56,888 bases of DNA from Candidatus Nitrotoga sp. HW29 (GTDB taxonomy: Bacteria; Pseudomonadota; Gammaproteobacteria; Burkholderiales; Gallionellaceae), in assembly GCF_924101635.2 (NCBI RefSeq), contig NZ_CAKMAA020000031.1:1-56888 (forward strand). Direction: 5' to 3'. The notes under the pieces are model-generated. The model ran no database searches. It had not been told where the DNA came from and was given only the letters and a program-made list of their open reading frames with translations. A program made the translations under genes and the position numbers. Below, one piece after another: positions 30,450 to 39,356 of the stretch (positions are counted from its first letter, which is position 1; every line of letters starts with the position of its first letter).

Positions 30450-32080
30450 TATTGCGAGCAGCTCTGCTACCGATTCTTGCTGTTATAGCCATCAGTATCT
30501 TAATGGTGGCGCATCTATTTTTACGTGCGCCTATTTTTCCATTTTCTCCCGATAGCGCTAACTATATTGAACAGGCTCGAAGCTTGATACAAAGTGGTTT
30601 AACGTTTAGTGCTCCATCCGGTTCAAATGGAATAGATAAAACGTCGGGCTCTTTGTTTCCAATCGGGTTTCCTATCATACTGGCATTCTTCAGTATTTTC
30701 GGCGTGGATGCACAAGAGGCGTCTATTGCAGTAGGGTGGCTATCTGCAATTTTACTTCCTGTGTTGTTGTATATTTGTTTCAAAAAACAAATAGGTTCGT
30801 CCTATGCGGCGATATTGGCGGGCCTGAGTGTGTTTTCACCGGGAGTTCTTACGTATGCTCCCATGGGTTTAACAGATATATTTTCTCTGGTGCTTGCGGT
30901 TGGTGCCATTGGATTGGTATTGAATTCTCGTTCAACCACCTTTTTCTTTGTGGGTGGAGTAGTTGCAGGATTAGCGTACGCCGTAAGAAATGCGCATATC
31001 GCTTTACTCGTAGCACTCGCCGTGTATTTTGTATACCTGTGGGTTAGCAATCCAGAGCAACGTAATACAACAATAAAGCAGGCTATCGCTTTCGCAATAG
31101 GCGCATCGGTCATCATATTGCCATTATTGTTGCGTAATTTAGCAATTTTTGGTGCGCTGAATCCTTATGAGATGGAGCCATCCACGGTGAGTGTCGCACA
31201 CAACGTGCGAATATATATTCAAGAGTTTATATATGACCTATCAGCCTTGCGTAATCTTGGACTGTTCGTTGGATGGTCTATTCAAGGATTAATGCTTCTC
31301 TTGGCGTTGGTGATCGGTGGAAGTTGGATGCTGATGGTTGTGTGGAAAGGGCAATTAGCGGAAGAAAAGAAGAGGACAATATTTCTGTGTATCACCTATT
31401 CAATAATGGGTGCAGGGGTTGTAATTGCCGCACGTTCCCGTTATGAATGGGGTGAGATGATCAATATACGACATACCTTGCAGTACACGCCATTTTGTCT
31501 AGCTGCGTTACTTGCTGTTATTCCTGAGGTTAGCAGGGATACATTTTTATCTTTCATGCGGAAAAGTGGACTGACCTTGGTGTGTCTTCTTGGAATTCTT
31601 CATGCATTGTATGCACTTAAATTAGGAGCAGAATATCAGCAAAGCATTCATCGAGGATTGGATGCGATGAATGCTTACCAGAATGGGAAAAACCATTTGT
31701 GTGTGTCTGAAGGTAACACTCTGCTTATGTCGAATTGGGAGTATGTCTTTCGCATTAAATGTGATGCACGTGTTCAGAATGCGGAATTTGTTAATTTGCG
31801 ATGTGATGCATCAAAATCTTCGACCATTGAGAAGCCTGAGAGATGTAACACCTTGGTCACGGGCATATTGAACCTATCAGACAAGTTGGTGGACAGATCA
31901 ATATGGGCTGGTTTCTTTCCCGGTCGCTATGGAGTAAATACTAATAATCTGCCACTCCCTGAAGTAGATATTATAAGTTTGCAGAATGCCGGGTGGGATA
32001 TTGTTCAGAACAATGCCAGTGGTTTGTTATTGTCACATCAATCCCTCGGCCCAAAAAATTTCGCCTATGCTTTGAAGTAA
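30446..32080 (+). CDS. GT39/ArnT-like membrane glycosyltransferase
   Basis: A polytopic protein of about 544 residues with a dozen hydrophobic segments, of the ArnT/PMT-like GT-C class. The first loop after helix 1 carries PFSPDSANYIEQARSLIQSG, fitting the acidic-residue pattern of the GT-C catalytic loop. The C-terminal region is soluble (about 430-544). The longest frame begins at a GTG at 30416, inside the preceding gene. A TTG at 30446, overlapping the previous stop in TTGA, or a TTG at 30452 seems more natural, so the start is uncertain. It probably transfers a sugar from a polyprenyl phosphate in the periplasm. Confidence 0.75.
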   Translation: MILRAALLPILAVIAISILMVAHLFLRAPIFPFSPDSANYIEQARSLIQSGLTFSAPSGSNGIDKTSGSLFPIGFPIILAFFSIFGVDAQEASIAVGWLSAILLPVLLYICFKKQIGSSYAAILAGLSVFSPGVLTYAPMGLTDIFSLVLAVGAIGLVLNSRSTTFFFVGGVVAGLAYAVRNAHIALLVALAVYFVYLWVSNPEQRNTTIKQAIAFAIGASVIILPLLLRNLAIFGALNPYEMEPSTVSVAHNVRIYIQEFIYDLSALRNLGLFVGWSIQGLMLLLALVIGGSWMLMVVWKGQLAEEKKRTIFLCITYSIMGAGVVIAARSRYEWGEMINIRHTLQYTPFCLAALLAVIPEVSRDTFLSFMRKSGLTLVCLLGILHALYALKLGAEYQQSIHRGLDAMNAYQNGKNHLCVSEGNTLLMSNWEYVFRIKCDARVQNAEFVNLRCDASKSSTIEKPERCNTLVTGILNLSDKLVDRSIWAGFFPGRYGVNTNNLPLPEVDIISLQNAGWDIVQNNASGLLLSHQSLGPKNFAYALK

Positions 32081-32148
32081 GCAGTTAAACCCGTTACTTT
32101 GCTAGGATGTTAGGATAAGTTTTGCATTTTTAATGATGAGAGAAAATT

Positions 32149-33072
32149 TTGAGTGAGTTTTGGTTTAAGGTTAAAAAAACTTTGGAATTTCATTCTTCCC
32201 GAGCGGCGCGTGCAGTGCGTGGTGCGCGGTGGGACGTAACGAAAATTCCGGCAGATAAGCCTATTTTTATTGTTGGCTGCAGCCGTGCTGGCACTACTGT
32301 GGTGTATAAGACTTTTTCCGAGTCTCATGCTATTGGTTCGTTGAATCGCGAAACGCATGACTTCTGGGTAGACATGCATCCGCTTTCCAACAAAAATTGG
32401 GATACCCATGGCCTGAGTACAATTGACGCCAGCGCTGCTGACCGTAACTACGTTTCGCGTTATTTCTATGCTTGGACAGGGCAATCCCGCTTCGTCGACA
32501 AGAATAACCAGAACGGCTTATGCGTACCCTATCTATATTCCTTATTTCCTGATGCCTATTTTGTTTACGTAAAACGCAGTCCCGGTGACAACATCAACTC
32601 ACTGATTGAGGGGTGGAACAAACCCGGAGAATTCGCCACCTGGTCAAATTTATTACCAGAGAAGGTCTCTGTAGAAAACGGGCGTTATACGCAATGGTGT
32701 TTTTTTCTGTCCGATGGATGGCGTGAATATCTGGACAAACCCATAGAAAACGTTTGTGCTTTTCAATACCGCGCCATCAATGAAGAAATTCTTGCGGCAA
32801 AAGAACTTATTCCCCCCCAACAGTGGACTGAAGTGTTTTATGAAGATTTGGTGCGTGACCCGGTGACCGGGTTTCGGCCAGCTTTCGAACAATGTGGTTT
32901 GATGTTTACCCATGATCTTGAACAACATTGCGCAAGCGTCTTGTCTACACCCTATAACGCTTTTTCCGAAATTAGACTGGATAAATGGAAAGATGGGCGT
33001 AACCGTGATCGAATCGAGCGCGTGCTGCCGGAAGTGACGGCTGTGGCGCGAGCAATGGGGTACAAACTCTGA
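32149..33072 (+). CDS. Sulfotransferase family protein
   Basis: A 307-residue cytoplasmic protein. The PAPS 5'-phosphosulfate loop is IFIVGCSRAGTTVVYKTF near residues 39-56. The 3'-phosphate-binding region is YFVYVKRSPGDNINSLIEGW. Both are usual for the Sulfotransfer family (PAPS-dependent O-sulfation). The start is TTG at 32149 with AGAG upstream; no ATG fits well. No PAPS-synthesis genes are in the window. Its neighbours suggest a glycan or lipid-linked substrate, which remains inferred. Confidence 0.8.
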   Translation: MSEFWFKVKKTLEFHSSRAARAVRGARWDVTKIPADKPIFIVGCSRAGTTVVYKTFSESHAIGSLNRETHDFWVDMHPLSNKNWDTHGLSTIDASAADRNYVSRYFYAWTGQSRFVDKNNQNGLCVPYLYSLFPDAYFVYVKRSPGDNINSLIEGWNKPGEFATWSNLLPEKVSVENGRYTQWCFFLSDGWREYLDKPIENVCAFQYRAINEEILAAKELIPPQQWTEVFYEDLVRDPVTGFRPAFEQCGLMFTHDLEQHCASVLSTPYNAFSEIRLDKWKDGRNRDRIERVLPEVTAVARAMGYKL

Positions 33073-33074
33073 GC

Positions 33075-34265
33075 ATGATAACGCTGCTGTTACTGCCGCC
33101 GCTGGCTTGGGCGCTGTTACTGGCGTTATATGCCAAGCGGTTTATCGCCTTGTGGCATGAACCGGTATGGCGCTGCCCGGTACTGGTAATCGAAAGTGAT
33201 GACTGGGGCGCAGGCATGCTGTCCCAAGCGGCAGCGTTGGATAATCTTCGTGAGCTGCTCAATGGTCATTGCGATCATACCGGGCGGCACCCGGTGATGA
33301 CACTGGGCATTGTACTAGCCATCGCCGACATTGAAGCGATACGCGCTGTTGCCGGGCGTGAGTATTTGCGTATTGTGCTGGACGATGTACGCCTGGCACC
33401 AGTGCTGACTGCTTTGCGTACGGGTATTGCTGAGGGCGTATTTGCCCCTCAGTTGCATGGCATGGAACACTACTGGCCCGCTGCCGTTCTGGTCGCCGCT
33501 CAAACCGACAAACGGGTGGAAGCATGGCTTACAGACGATGCCCTGCCACGTACCGAAGACTTGCCTTCGCCACTACAAAGCCGTTGGACTGTGGCTACCG
33601 TGTTGCCTTCATTGCCACTCTCTATCTCGGAAATAAATGAAGCCGTTGTTACTGAAGCTCGTACATTTCAGCGTATTTTCGGAATAACGGCGCAGGTTGC
33701 AGTGCCTACTACCTTCGTGTGGAATGATGAGGTCGAACGCGCTTGGTCAGCGCACGGCGTGCGCTGCATTGTCACGCCCGGCACCCGTTTTGAATACCGT
33801 GATGCACAAGGCCGCCCGGCAGGTGACGGGCGGAAAATACTGAACGGTCAATGCGGTCAGAACGACGTGTTATACGTAGTGCGCGACCAGTATTTCGAAC
33901 CTGTATTCGGTCACCGCGCCGAACAAGGGCTGGTGGCACTGGCGCGACAAACTGCGTGCGCTCGTCCAACACTACTGGAAACCCATCGCTTCAATTTTCT
34001 CGGAGAATCTGCCAGCGTTGCGATGCACGAGCTCAATAATCTGTTGGATAAGGCCTGTGCCGCTTATCGTACGCTACGCTTTCTATCCACCCAGGAAATC
34101 GCAGAGGCAATGGCGAACAAGGATACCGCGCTGATTGAAACCAACCTGCGGCCGCGTCTGCGCGCGTGGCTGGTACGTGTCCACCTCCTGCCGCGTTTTA
34201 CCAAACTGGCGCGGTTCACCGGACTCGTGTTGCCATTGCGATTACTAGGGAAATGGGCTGCATGA
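33075..34265 (+). CDS. NodB-like polysaccharide-deacetylase-family protein
   Basis: A 396-residue protein with an N-terminal hydrophobic anchor (about 1-20). The putative deacetylase core has an Asp pair (D42, D43 in VIESDDWG) and an H-x3-H metal site (H128, H132 in QLHGMEHYW). Sequence outside these motifs is unlike classical NodB enzymes, so the reaction is not certain. It begins two bases after the sulfotransferase, and its stop overlaps the next ATG (ATGA), showing a coupled operon. Confidence 0.6.
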   Translation: MITLLLLPPLAWALLLALYAKRFIALWHEPVWRCPVLVIESDDWGAGMLSQAAALDNLRELLNGHCDHTGRHPVMTLGIVLAIADIEAIRAVAGREYLRIVLDDVRLAPVLTALRTGIAEGVFAPQLHGMEHYWPAAVLVAAQTDKRVEAWLTDDALPRTEDLPSPLQSRWTVATVLPSLPLSISEINEAVVTEARTFQRIFGITAQVAVPTTFVWNDEVERAWSAHGVRCIVTPGTRFEYRDAQGRPAGDGRKILNGQCGQNDVLYVVRDQYFEPVFGHRAEQGLVALARQTACARPTLLETHRFNFLGESASVAMHELNNLLDKACAAYRTLRFLSTQEIAEAMANKDTALIETNLRPRLRAWLVRVHLLPRFTKLARFTGLVLPLRLLGKWAA

Positions 34266-35191
34266 GTATCCCCCGATTTTCCGTTATCATCCCTGCCTAC
34301 AATGCAGCGGCGACGCTGGCGCGTGCACTCGATTCGGTGTTGGTGCAAACCTGGCCCGCGCACGAAATTATTGTCGTGGACGATGGATCCAGCGATGCTA
34401 CTGCGGCGGCGGTGGCGGCGTACGGTGATAAAGTTCGTTATCTGTATCAGCACAATGCGGGTGTATCGGCCGCGCGTAATGCCGGAGCACAGGCAGCCAG
34501 TGGCGACTGGCTGGCCTTTCTCGATGCTGATGACTGGTATTATCCCAACCGTTTGAAATGGCACGCCGATTGGATTGCGCGTGATTCTGATCTCGATTTT
34601 CTGACCGGAGACTATGAATACCGTGACCTGTCGGGCAAGTTGATTGGCATGTCAATGGCTGGAAAACCTTCGGGGCAACGCATGCTGCTAAAAGCGGCAG
34701 GGGTGCGCGAGGTCGTGATGCAAGGATCCGAATTTGAGGCTTTTGTAGCCGACCATTTTGGTGATACCCATACGCTCAGTGTACCTCTGACCACATTTCG
34801 GGCTCTGGGCGGATATCCGCTGGGCTTTAAAGTGTGCGAGGACGTGCACTTCCTCACCCGTCTGGTTGCGCGCAGTCGTCGTGCCGGGGTGATCTGCGAG
34901 CCGCTGGCGGTTTACCTCATTCACCCGTCCAGTGCTACACGTGCCGACCCGGTGCGTGCTCAGTTCGAAAATGTGCGTACCTTGATTGCCTTGGGCGAAC
35001 AGGTTGCCACTTTACCCGCCGCAGTACGCCGTGGGTACACTACGCGATTGCGCCAGGCACGCCTGAATCTTGGCTATGCGTTGAGTAAAACCGGCAATCG
35101 CACGGGTGCAATGCGTGCCGTATTACCTTCGCTGATCGAAGCCCCGAGTTTTGCCAGCATGCGCAATTTGTTGTCCATTCTTAAAGGCTGA
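34262..35191 (+). CDS. Glycosyltransferase family 2
   Basis: A 309-residue GT-A enzyme. The opening FSVIIPAYNAAATLARALDS and IIVVDDGSSDAT bind the nucleotide sugar, and the metal-binding LAFLDADDWYYP gives the DxD. The ATG at 34262 overlaps the upstream stop; the longer frame inside the upstream gene is not used. It should act in the cytoplasm on a lipid-linked glycan. The sugar cannot be told from sequence. Confidence 0.9.
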   Translation: MSIPRFSVIIPAYNAAATLARALDSVLVQTWPAHEIIVVDDGSSDATAAAVAAYGDKVRYLYQHNAGVSAARNAGAQAASGDWLAFLDADDWYYPNRLKWHADWIARDSDLDFLTGDYEYRDLSGKLIGMSMAGKPSGQRMLLKAAGVREVVMQGSEFEAFVADHFGDTHTLSVPLTTFRALGGYPLGFKVCEDVHFLTRLVARSRRAGVICEPLAVYLIHPSSATRADPVRAQFENVRTLIALGEQVATLPAAVRRGYTTRLRQARLNLGYALSKTGNRTGAMRAVLPSLIEAPSFASMRNLLSILKG

Positions 35192-35193
35192 AC

Positions 35194-36327
35194 ATGCCGC
35201 GTTATTTGGTACTTACCGAATTATTTCTGCCCACCAAAGGTGGCACCGCAGTCTGGTTTGCCGAGGTGTACCGGCGTCTGTCGGGCAAGGAAACCCATAT
35301 TGTGACTGCCGACGTACCGGATGCCGCGGCAGTGGACGCGACGCACCCCAACACAGTCCATCGTATCAGCATGCGTCGCGTGACCTGGCTTAGACCGGAA
35401 TCGTTGGGCATGTATGCTAACCTGTTTATTAAATCCTTATGGCTAGCGCTTACCCATCGTTTTACAGCTATTCATGCCGGTCGCGCCTTGCCGGAAGGCA
35501 TTACAGCCTGGCTGGTAGCACGGTTGACTTTGCATCCGGTCGTAATTTACGCTCACGGTGAGGAGCTTACCACCTGGGGATACGGTGGCAAATACAAGGC
35601 AATGCGATTTGCTTTACGTCACGCTGACCGAGTGATTGCTAATAGTGAATATACTCGCGATGCACTTATCAAAATGGATGTACACCCTGCCAGTATCACA
35701 CTGATCTATCCCGGCGTGGACGTAAGCCGTTTTCATCCGGGTTTTGTCTGTGCGGAGTTACGTCAAGCAGTGGGTGTAACGGATGCCAGCAAGCTGGTTT
35801 TGTCGGTAGGACGACTGTCACGGCGTAAAGGATTTGACCAAGTGATCCAAGCGCTACCAGCACTAATTCAGACTGGGTTGGACATACAGTATGTGCTGAT
35901 TGGTATTGGCGAGGATTATGATTATTTGTTCGATCTCGCGCGCAAACACGGTGTGGCTGACCGTGTTCACCTATTGGGTCACGTTAGTCCTGATGATCTG
36001 CCGCGTTGGTATAATGCCTGTGACGTATTCATCATGCCCAACCGTGAGATCAACGGGGATACTGAAGGTTTTGGCATGGTGTTTATTGAAGCCGCAGCAT
36101 GTGGAAAGCCCGCCATTGCCGGGCAAGCCGGCGGTACTGGCGCAGCGGTCGTGGATGGAGTGACGGGCTTCAGAGTGGATGGCACGGATACTGCTGCAGT
36201 GATTTTTGCATTGCAGCGAACCCTGGAAAACACACAATATGCTCAGCAGATGGGAAATCGTGCATTAGCGAGAGCGATCAAACAGTTTGATTGGTCAGTC
36301 GTGGCTGAAAAAACTCGCCAATTGTAA
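35194..36327 (+). CDS. Glycosyltransferase family 4
   Basis: A 377-residue GT-B enzyme. An N-terminal acceptor domain opens with LTELFLPTKGGTAVWFAEVY. The C-terminal domain has VGRLSRRKGFDQVIQAL and the E-x7-E motif TEGFGMVFIEAAACGKP. It is the last of the glycan genes on the plus strand and lies two bases after the GT2. It likely builds the same oligosaccharide. Confidence 0.92.
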   Translation: MPRYLVLTELFLPTKGGTAVWFAEVYRRLSGKETHIVTADVPDAAAVDATHPNTVHRISMRRVTWLRPESLGMYANLFIKSLWLALTHRFTAIHAGRALPEGITAWLVARLTLHPVVIYAHGEELTTWGYGGKYKAMRFALRHADRVIANSEYTRDALIKMDVHPASITLIYPGVDVSRFHPGFVCAELRQAVGVTDASKLVLSVGRLSRRKGFDQVIQALPALIQTGLDIQYVLIGIGEDYDYLFDLARKHGVADRVHLLGHVSPDDLPRWYNACDVFIMPNREINGDTEGFGMVFIEAAACGKPAIAGQAGGTGAAVVDGVTGFRVDGTDTAAVIFALQRTLENTQYAQQMGNRALARAIKQFDWSVVAEKTRQL

Positions 36328-36404
36328 TTAAAATAAAATTCAGATTTATAAGGTATAAAAATCACCACATATTGAATTTAAAGAACAACACAGGAGGATA
36401 TGCA

Positions 36405-37298
36405 ATGCGACTTAAGATATTCGCATTTTTGATGGTCAGCATGTTTCAGTCGTATGGTTTTGCTGAAGTAGGATTTACGGTAACCAAGGCAGAATTGGCA
36501 TCGATGCCGCCATATTGTACTGCCCTATACGGGAAGTACCATGGAATGCCGCAGCCACAGGATTCACCATTACGTCACACCATTCCCGCCGGTTGTCCAA
36601 GTGTTCATCACTATTGTGACGGACTAAAGTATATTCTTAGAGCGGATCATGCAATGGGTAACAAAGCAGATTTCAGTTACAACATGCAAAACGCCATTAC
36701 AAGTTTTAATGGTGTTACCGAAGAATGGCGTAGCGCTGCACCAACATGTTCTCTTCGGGCTGAAGCACACACCAATCTTGCAAAGTCTCTTTTGAGAATG
36801 GTTAAACGCCAACCAGCCGCCGCCAGTCAAGCAATTAATAGTCTTAAACAAGCAATAGAACTTACACCAGGGTTTTTGCAATCCTATCTTGTACTGGCTG
36901 ATACCTATATTGATAATGGGCAAAAAAGGAAGGCCAAAGAAATTGTTGAAGAGGGCTTGGCACATATTCCAAATTCAAAAGCACTTGCCAAGCGATACGT
37001 AGCACTTGGCGGCAATCCCTCAACAATTAAACCAGTCACGAAGCCTACTCCTGCAGCTACAGAGGGAAATGTCACTGTAGACAAAATATCACAACCTATT
37101 GAAGTAAAGCCTGCCGAAGTAAAGCCTGCTGAGGTAAAGCCTGCCGAAGTAAAGCCTGCTGAGGTAAAGCCTGCTGAGGTAAAGCCTGCTGAGGTAAAGC
37201 CTGCTGAGGTAAAATCCGAGAGCAATACCGGTAGTGAACCTCCATCGAAAAGCGGTTCACAGAAAAGTCCCTATTGCCGATTTTGTCCGGAAGATTGA
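36405..37298 (+). CDS. Secreted TPR-like protein with EVKPA repeat tail
   Basis: A 297-residue protein with a signal peptide (MRLKIFAFLMVSMFQSYGFA). Residues about 110-205 look like tetratricopeptide helices (AHTNLAKSLLRMVKRQPAAA, then FLQSYLVLADTYIDNGQKRK and LAHIPNSKALAKRYVALGG). A linker follows with seven tandem EVKPA units, then a tail ending CRFCPED, a CxxC close to the C-terminus. The start at 36405 is fixed by AGGAGG at 36392-36397. The likely role is as a scaffold in the envelope for polysaccharide or protein export; no specific family is recognised. It stands between the two converging glycan halves. Confidence 0.75.
   Translation: MRLKIFAFLMVSMFQSYGFAEVGFTVTKAELASMPPYCTALYGKYHGMPQPQDSPLRHTIPAGCPSVHHYCDGLKYILRADHAMGNKADFSYNMQNAITSFNGVTEEWRSAAPTCSLRAEAHTNLAKSLLRMVKRQPAAASQAINSLKQAIELTPGFLQSYLVLADTYIDNGQKRKAKEIVEEGLAHIPNSKALAKRYVALGGNPSTIKPVTKPTPAATEGNVTVDKISQPIEVKPAEVKPAEVKPAEVKPAEVKPAEVKPAEVKPAEVKSESNTGSEPPSKSGSQKSPYCRFCPED
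37101..37205 (+). repeat. Tandem 15-base repeat (7 units) encoding EVKPA
   Basis: Seven in-frame copies of GAAGTAAAGCCTGCY or GAGGTAAAGCCTGCY, followed by a part copy. Units differ only at third positions. The run can expand or shrink by slippage without shifting the frame, so length variation between strains is expected. Confidence 0.95.
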
Positions 37299-37357
37299 AG
37301 TGATTAATGGATAGTGTATCTGTGCCTGTGAATTTGCACAGTTAAGAAATGAAAAAG

Positions 37358-37409
37358 CAGTTTATTTTGTAAGAAAACAAAGTTACCTATTTATTTTCTT
37401 GCAAAACTG
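37358..37409. terminator. Imperfect hairpin between convergent TPR and GT4 genes
   Basis: CAGTTT and AAACTG form the outer arms, and AAGAAAA with TTTTCTT the inner arms, around an AT-rich loop. A separate CTGTGC/GCACAG pair lies at 37320-37341. The location between converging genes fits termination, but the stems are AT-rich and interrupted. Confidence 0.35.
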
Positions 37410-37414
37410 ATTTC

Positions 37415-38512
37415 TCAATTATGCGTAAAACTCAATAATAACGTTTCAAATTCACGTACAGGACGGGTAGTAAAATTCTGCTCTACCCGAACGCGGCCAG
37501 CTTCGCCGAGGCGAGCGCGTAATGCAGAATCGGCGATAAGTTGCATGACTCGTGCTGTGAGTCCATCCACGTCTTCCGGCTCTACCAGATAGCCATTCAC
37601 TCCATCTTCTACCGCCTCGGGGATCCCTCCCACGCGTGTGGCAACCACCGGTTTGCGGCATGCGCCAGCTTCCAGGCTGATTAATCCTAAAGGCTCCTGC
37701 CAGCGTGATGGCACTACCACAATATCGGCAGTGTGGTAGATATCTTCCACTTTCTTTATATAGCCAACGTAGCGGATGCGTGTATCACCACATGCCATGT
37801 TTTCAAGATCTTGCGCTGAATAGGAACCTGGAAATCGCTTGGGATCCCGACATTCACCCGCAATCAGAAAACAGGCGTCAGGATTCGGAATTTGGCGGGC
37901 CATCGCAATAAAATCCTGCACGCCTTTAATATCGCGAATCTGTCCCAGAAAAACCACCACGATGTTGCTCTCGGAAAGGCCAAGCTCTTTCCGTATGCTG
38001 TGTCCGGCATCAAAACGATCCAAACTAATTGGGTTGTAGATCACGGGTTTGTTGATTGCTGTTGGTAAGGATTGCTCGGCAGTGTAATGCGATACTGCAA
38101 TGGCTGCTTGGCACCAAGCCATAGCTGGGGTCGGCTGGTCATTGATTACATGATAATGGGTAAGGATAGGAATGCCCAATAATCGGGCTGCGAGTAGTTC
38201 AGCCGGGCGCCAGAAGTTAGAGCTGTTCACGTGAATGACCGCCACATGCTCACGCTTAAAAAATAGACAGGCGCGGAAAAAGCTGCGCAGATAGGCAAAG
38301 GTTTTGCCTGGCTCGGTGAAGGAGCCCCATATAACATAACGTAAATCGCGTTGTTTTAATTCCTTTTCAATAGGCCCAGTGCTTGGCAACAGCAGCAAGG
38401 GGGTCAGTTTGTCACGATTCATCAGGTACAAATTGGTAAATAGCACCCGGCTGGCACCGCCCCAATCTCCGGCACTCGTGGTGAAGAAGCAAACAACGGG
38501 TTTATTTCTCAT
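37415..38512 (-). CDS. Glycosyltransferase family 4
   Basis: A 365-residue GT-B enzyme, the last gene of the minus-strand glycan operon. The opening CFFTTSAGDWGGASRVLFTN is an acceptor domain. The C-terminal part has VVFLGQIRDIKGVQDFI and the E-x7-E region WQEPLGLISLEAGACRKPVV. It is separated from the TylF-like gene by 104 bases, more than the other junctions in this operon, so it may also have its own promoter. The sugar and acceptor are unknown. Confidence 0.9.
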   Translation of the reverse strand: MRNKPVVCFFTTSAGDWGGASRVLFTNLYLMNRDKLTPLLLLPSTGPIEKELKQRDLRYVIWGSFTEPGKTFAYLRSFFRACLFFKREHVAVIHVNSSNFWRPAELLAARLLGIPILTHYHVINDQPTPAMAWCQAAIAVSHYTAEQSLPTAINKPVIYNPISLDRFDAGHSIRKELGLSESNIVVVFLGQIRDIKGVQDFIAMARQIPNPDACFLIAGECRDPKRFPGSYSAQDLENMACGDTRIRYVGYIKKVEDIYHTADIVVVPSRWQEPLGLISLEAGACRKPVVATRVGGIPEAVEDGVNGYLVEPEDVDGLTARVMQLIADSALRARLGEAGRVRVEQNFTTRPVREFETLLLSFTHN

Positions 38513-38616
38513 TTACTTGATCTTTTCGTTTGTGCAATATAAACAAACACCGGAACCGTTAATTCAGAATGCCGCTTTCTAAAGTGGGCGTTAGAGCTGA
38601 ATACGTTTTGTAAAAC

Positions 38617-39327
38617 TTACTGTTTGATGACATGGTATTTCCAGGTGCATTTTGGATGCCGTTGAATTGTTTCAGGTTTGTCATGAAAAAACTCATCAAT
38701 GGCTTTTGTGGCACCCGGCCAACGTGCATCGCCGTATTCATCGAACATGATGATGCCGCCCTGCTGAACCTTGTCGTAGAAAATGTTCAAAGAGAGTTTG
38801 TAGGATTCATACAGATCGCAGTCGAGATGTAGCAAGGCGATACGGCCTTCGTAATTGAGTAGCGTTTTATCGAACCAGCCTTTTATAAGGTGTATACGTT
38901 CGCGAATTACCTCTTCACCCAGTCGTCCGTCGCGCAGCACTTTAAGAACAGTGTCGGGTGGGTTGGCCCAAAATCTCTTGCCCTTGATGGGTGTGGTTTC
39001 ATCTTTCTCGACCGGATCGGGGAAACCCTCGAAGGAATCAAAGCCGTAATATGTCCGGGGTGTTTCGATATAGTCGCTAAACAATGTAAACAGCAAAGCC
39101 CCGTGCCCGATTGAAACGCCGCATTCAACGATATCCCCCTCCACTTTTTGCACCTTGTCCACCACGTCTTTGAAGTAAAGATAACGATCCAAAGCGCCGC
39201 GATAGATTCGTGGCAGAAAGGGTGAGTGATTGTAATCAGCGGGTATGCTCTCCTCCAGTGGATCAATTTTCTCGATTTTGTAGCCCAAAGCGCGCAGGGC
39301 TCGTTTGATGGTTGATTTGAACGGCAC
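38617..39327 (-). CDS. TylF/macrocin-O-methyltransferase-family protein
   Basis: A 236-residue SAM-dependent methyltransferase of the TylF family. Visible are EGDIVECGVSIGHGALLFTL (SAM loop), TYYGFDSFEGFPDP (typical of the family) and the metal-site-like IALLHLDCDLYESYKLSLNI. Members methylate sugar hydroxyls in antibiotics and surface glycans. In this cluster it would methylate an O-antigen sugar, perhaps to end chain growth. It starts 29 bases after the fusion gene. Confidence 0.85.
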   Translation of the reverse strand: MPFKSTIKRALRALGYKIEKIDPLEESIPADYNHSPFLPRIYRGALDRYLYFKDVVDKVQKVEGDIVECGVSIGHGALLFTLFSDYIETPRTYYGFDSFEGFPDPVEKDETTPIKGKRFWANPPDTVLKVLRDGRLGEEVIRERIHLIKGWFDKTLLNYEGRIALLHLDCDLYESYKLSLNIFYDKVQQGGIIMFDEYGDARWPGATKAIDEFFHDKPETIQRHPKCTWKYHVIKQ

Positions 39328-39356
39328 GGGGATTCCCCTTCGTCAAAAATTTAAAA

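Noticed and set aside
36372-36404. Upstream TTG start for the TPR protein
   Set aside because: It would put 11 residues before a clear signal peptide, and the AGGAGG site is placed for the ATG at 36405.
37101-37205. Short repeats as a CRISPR-like array
   Set aside because: Units are contiguous 15-mers without spacers and lie in frame inside a protein gene.
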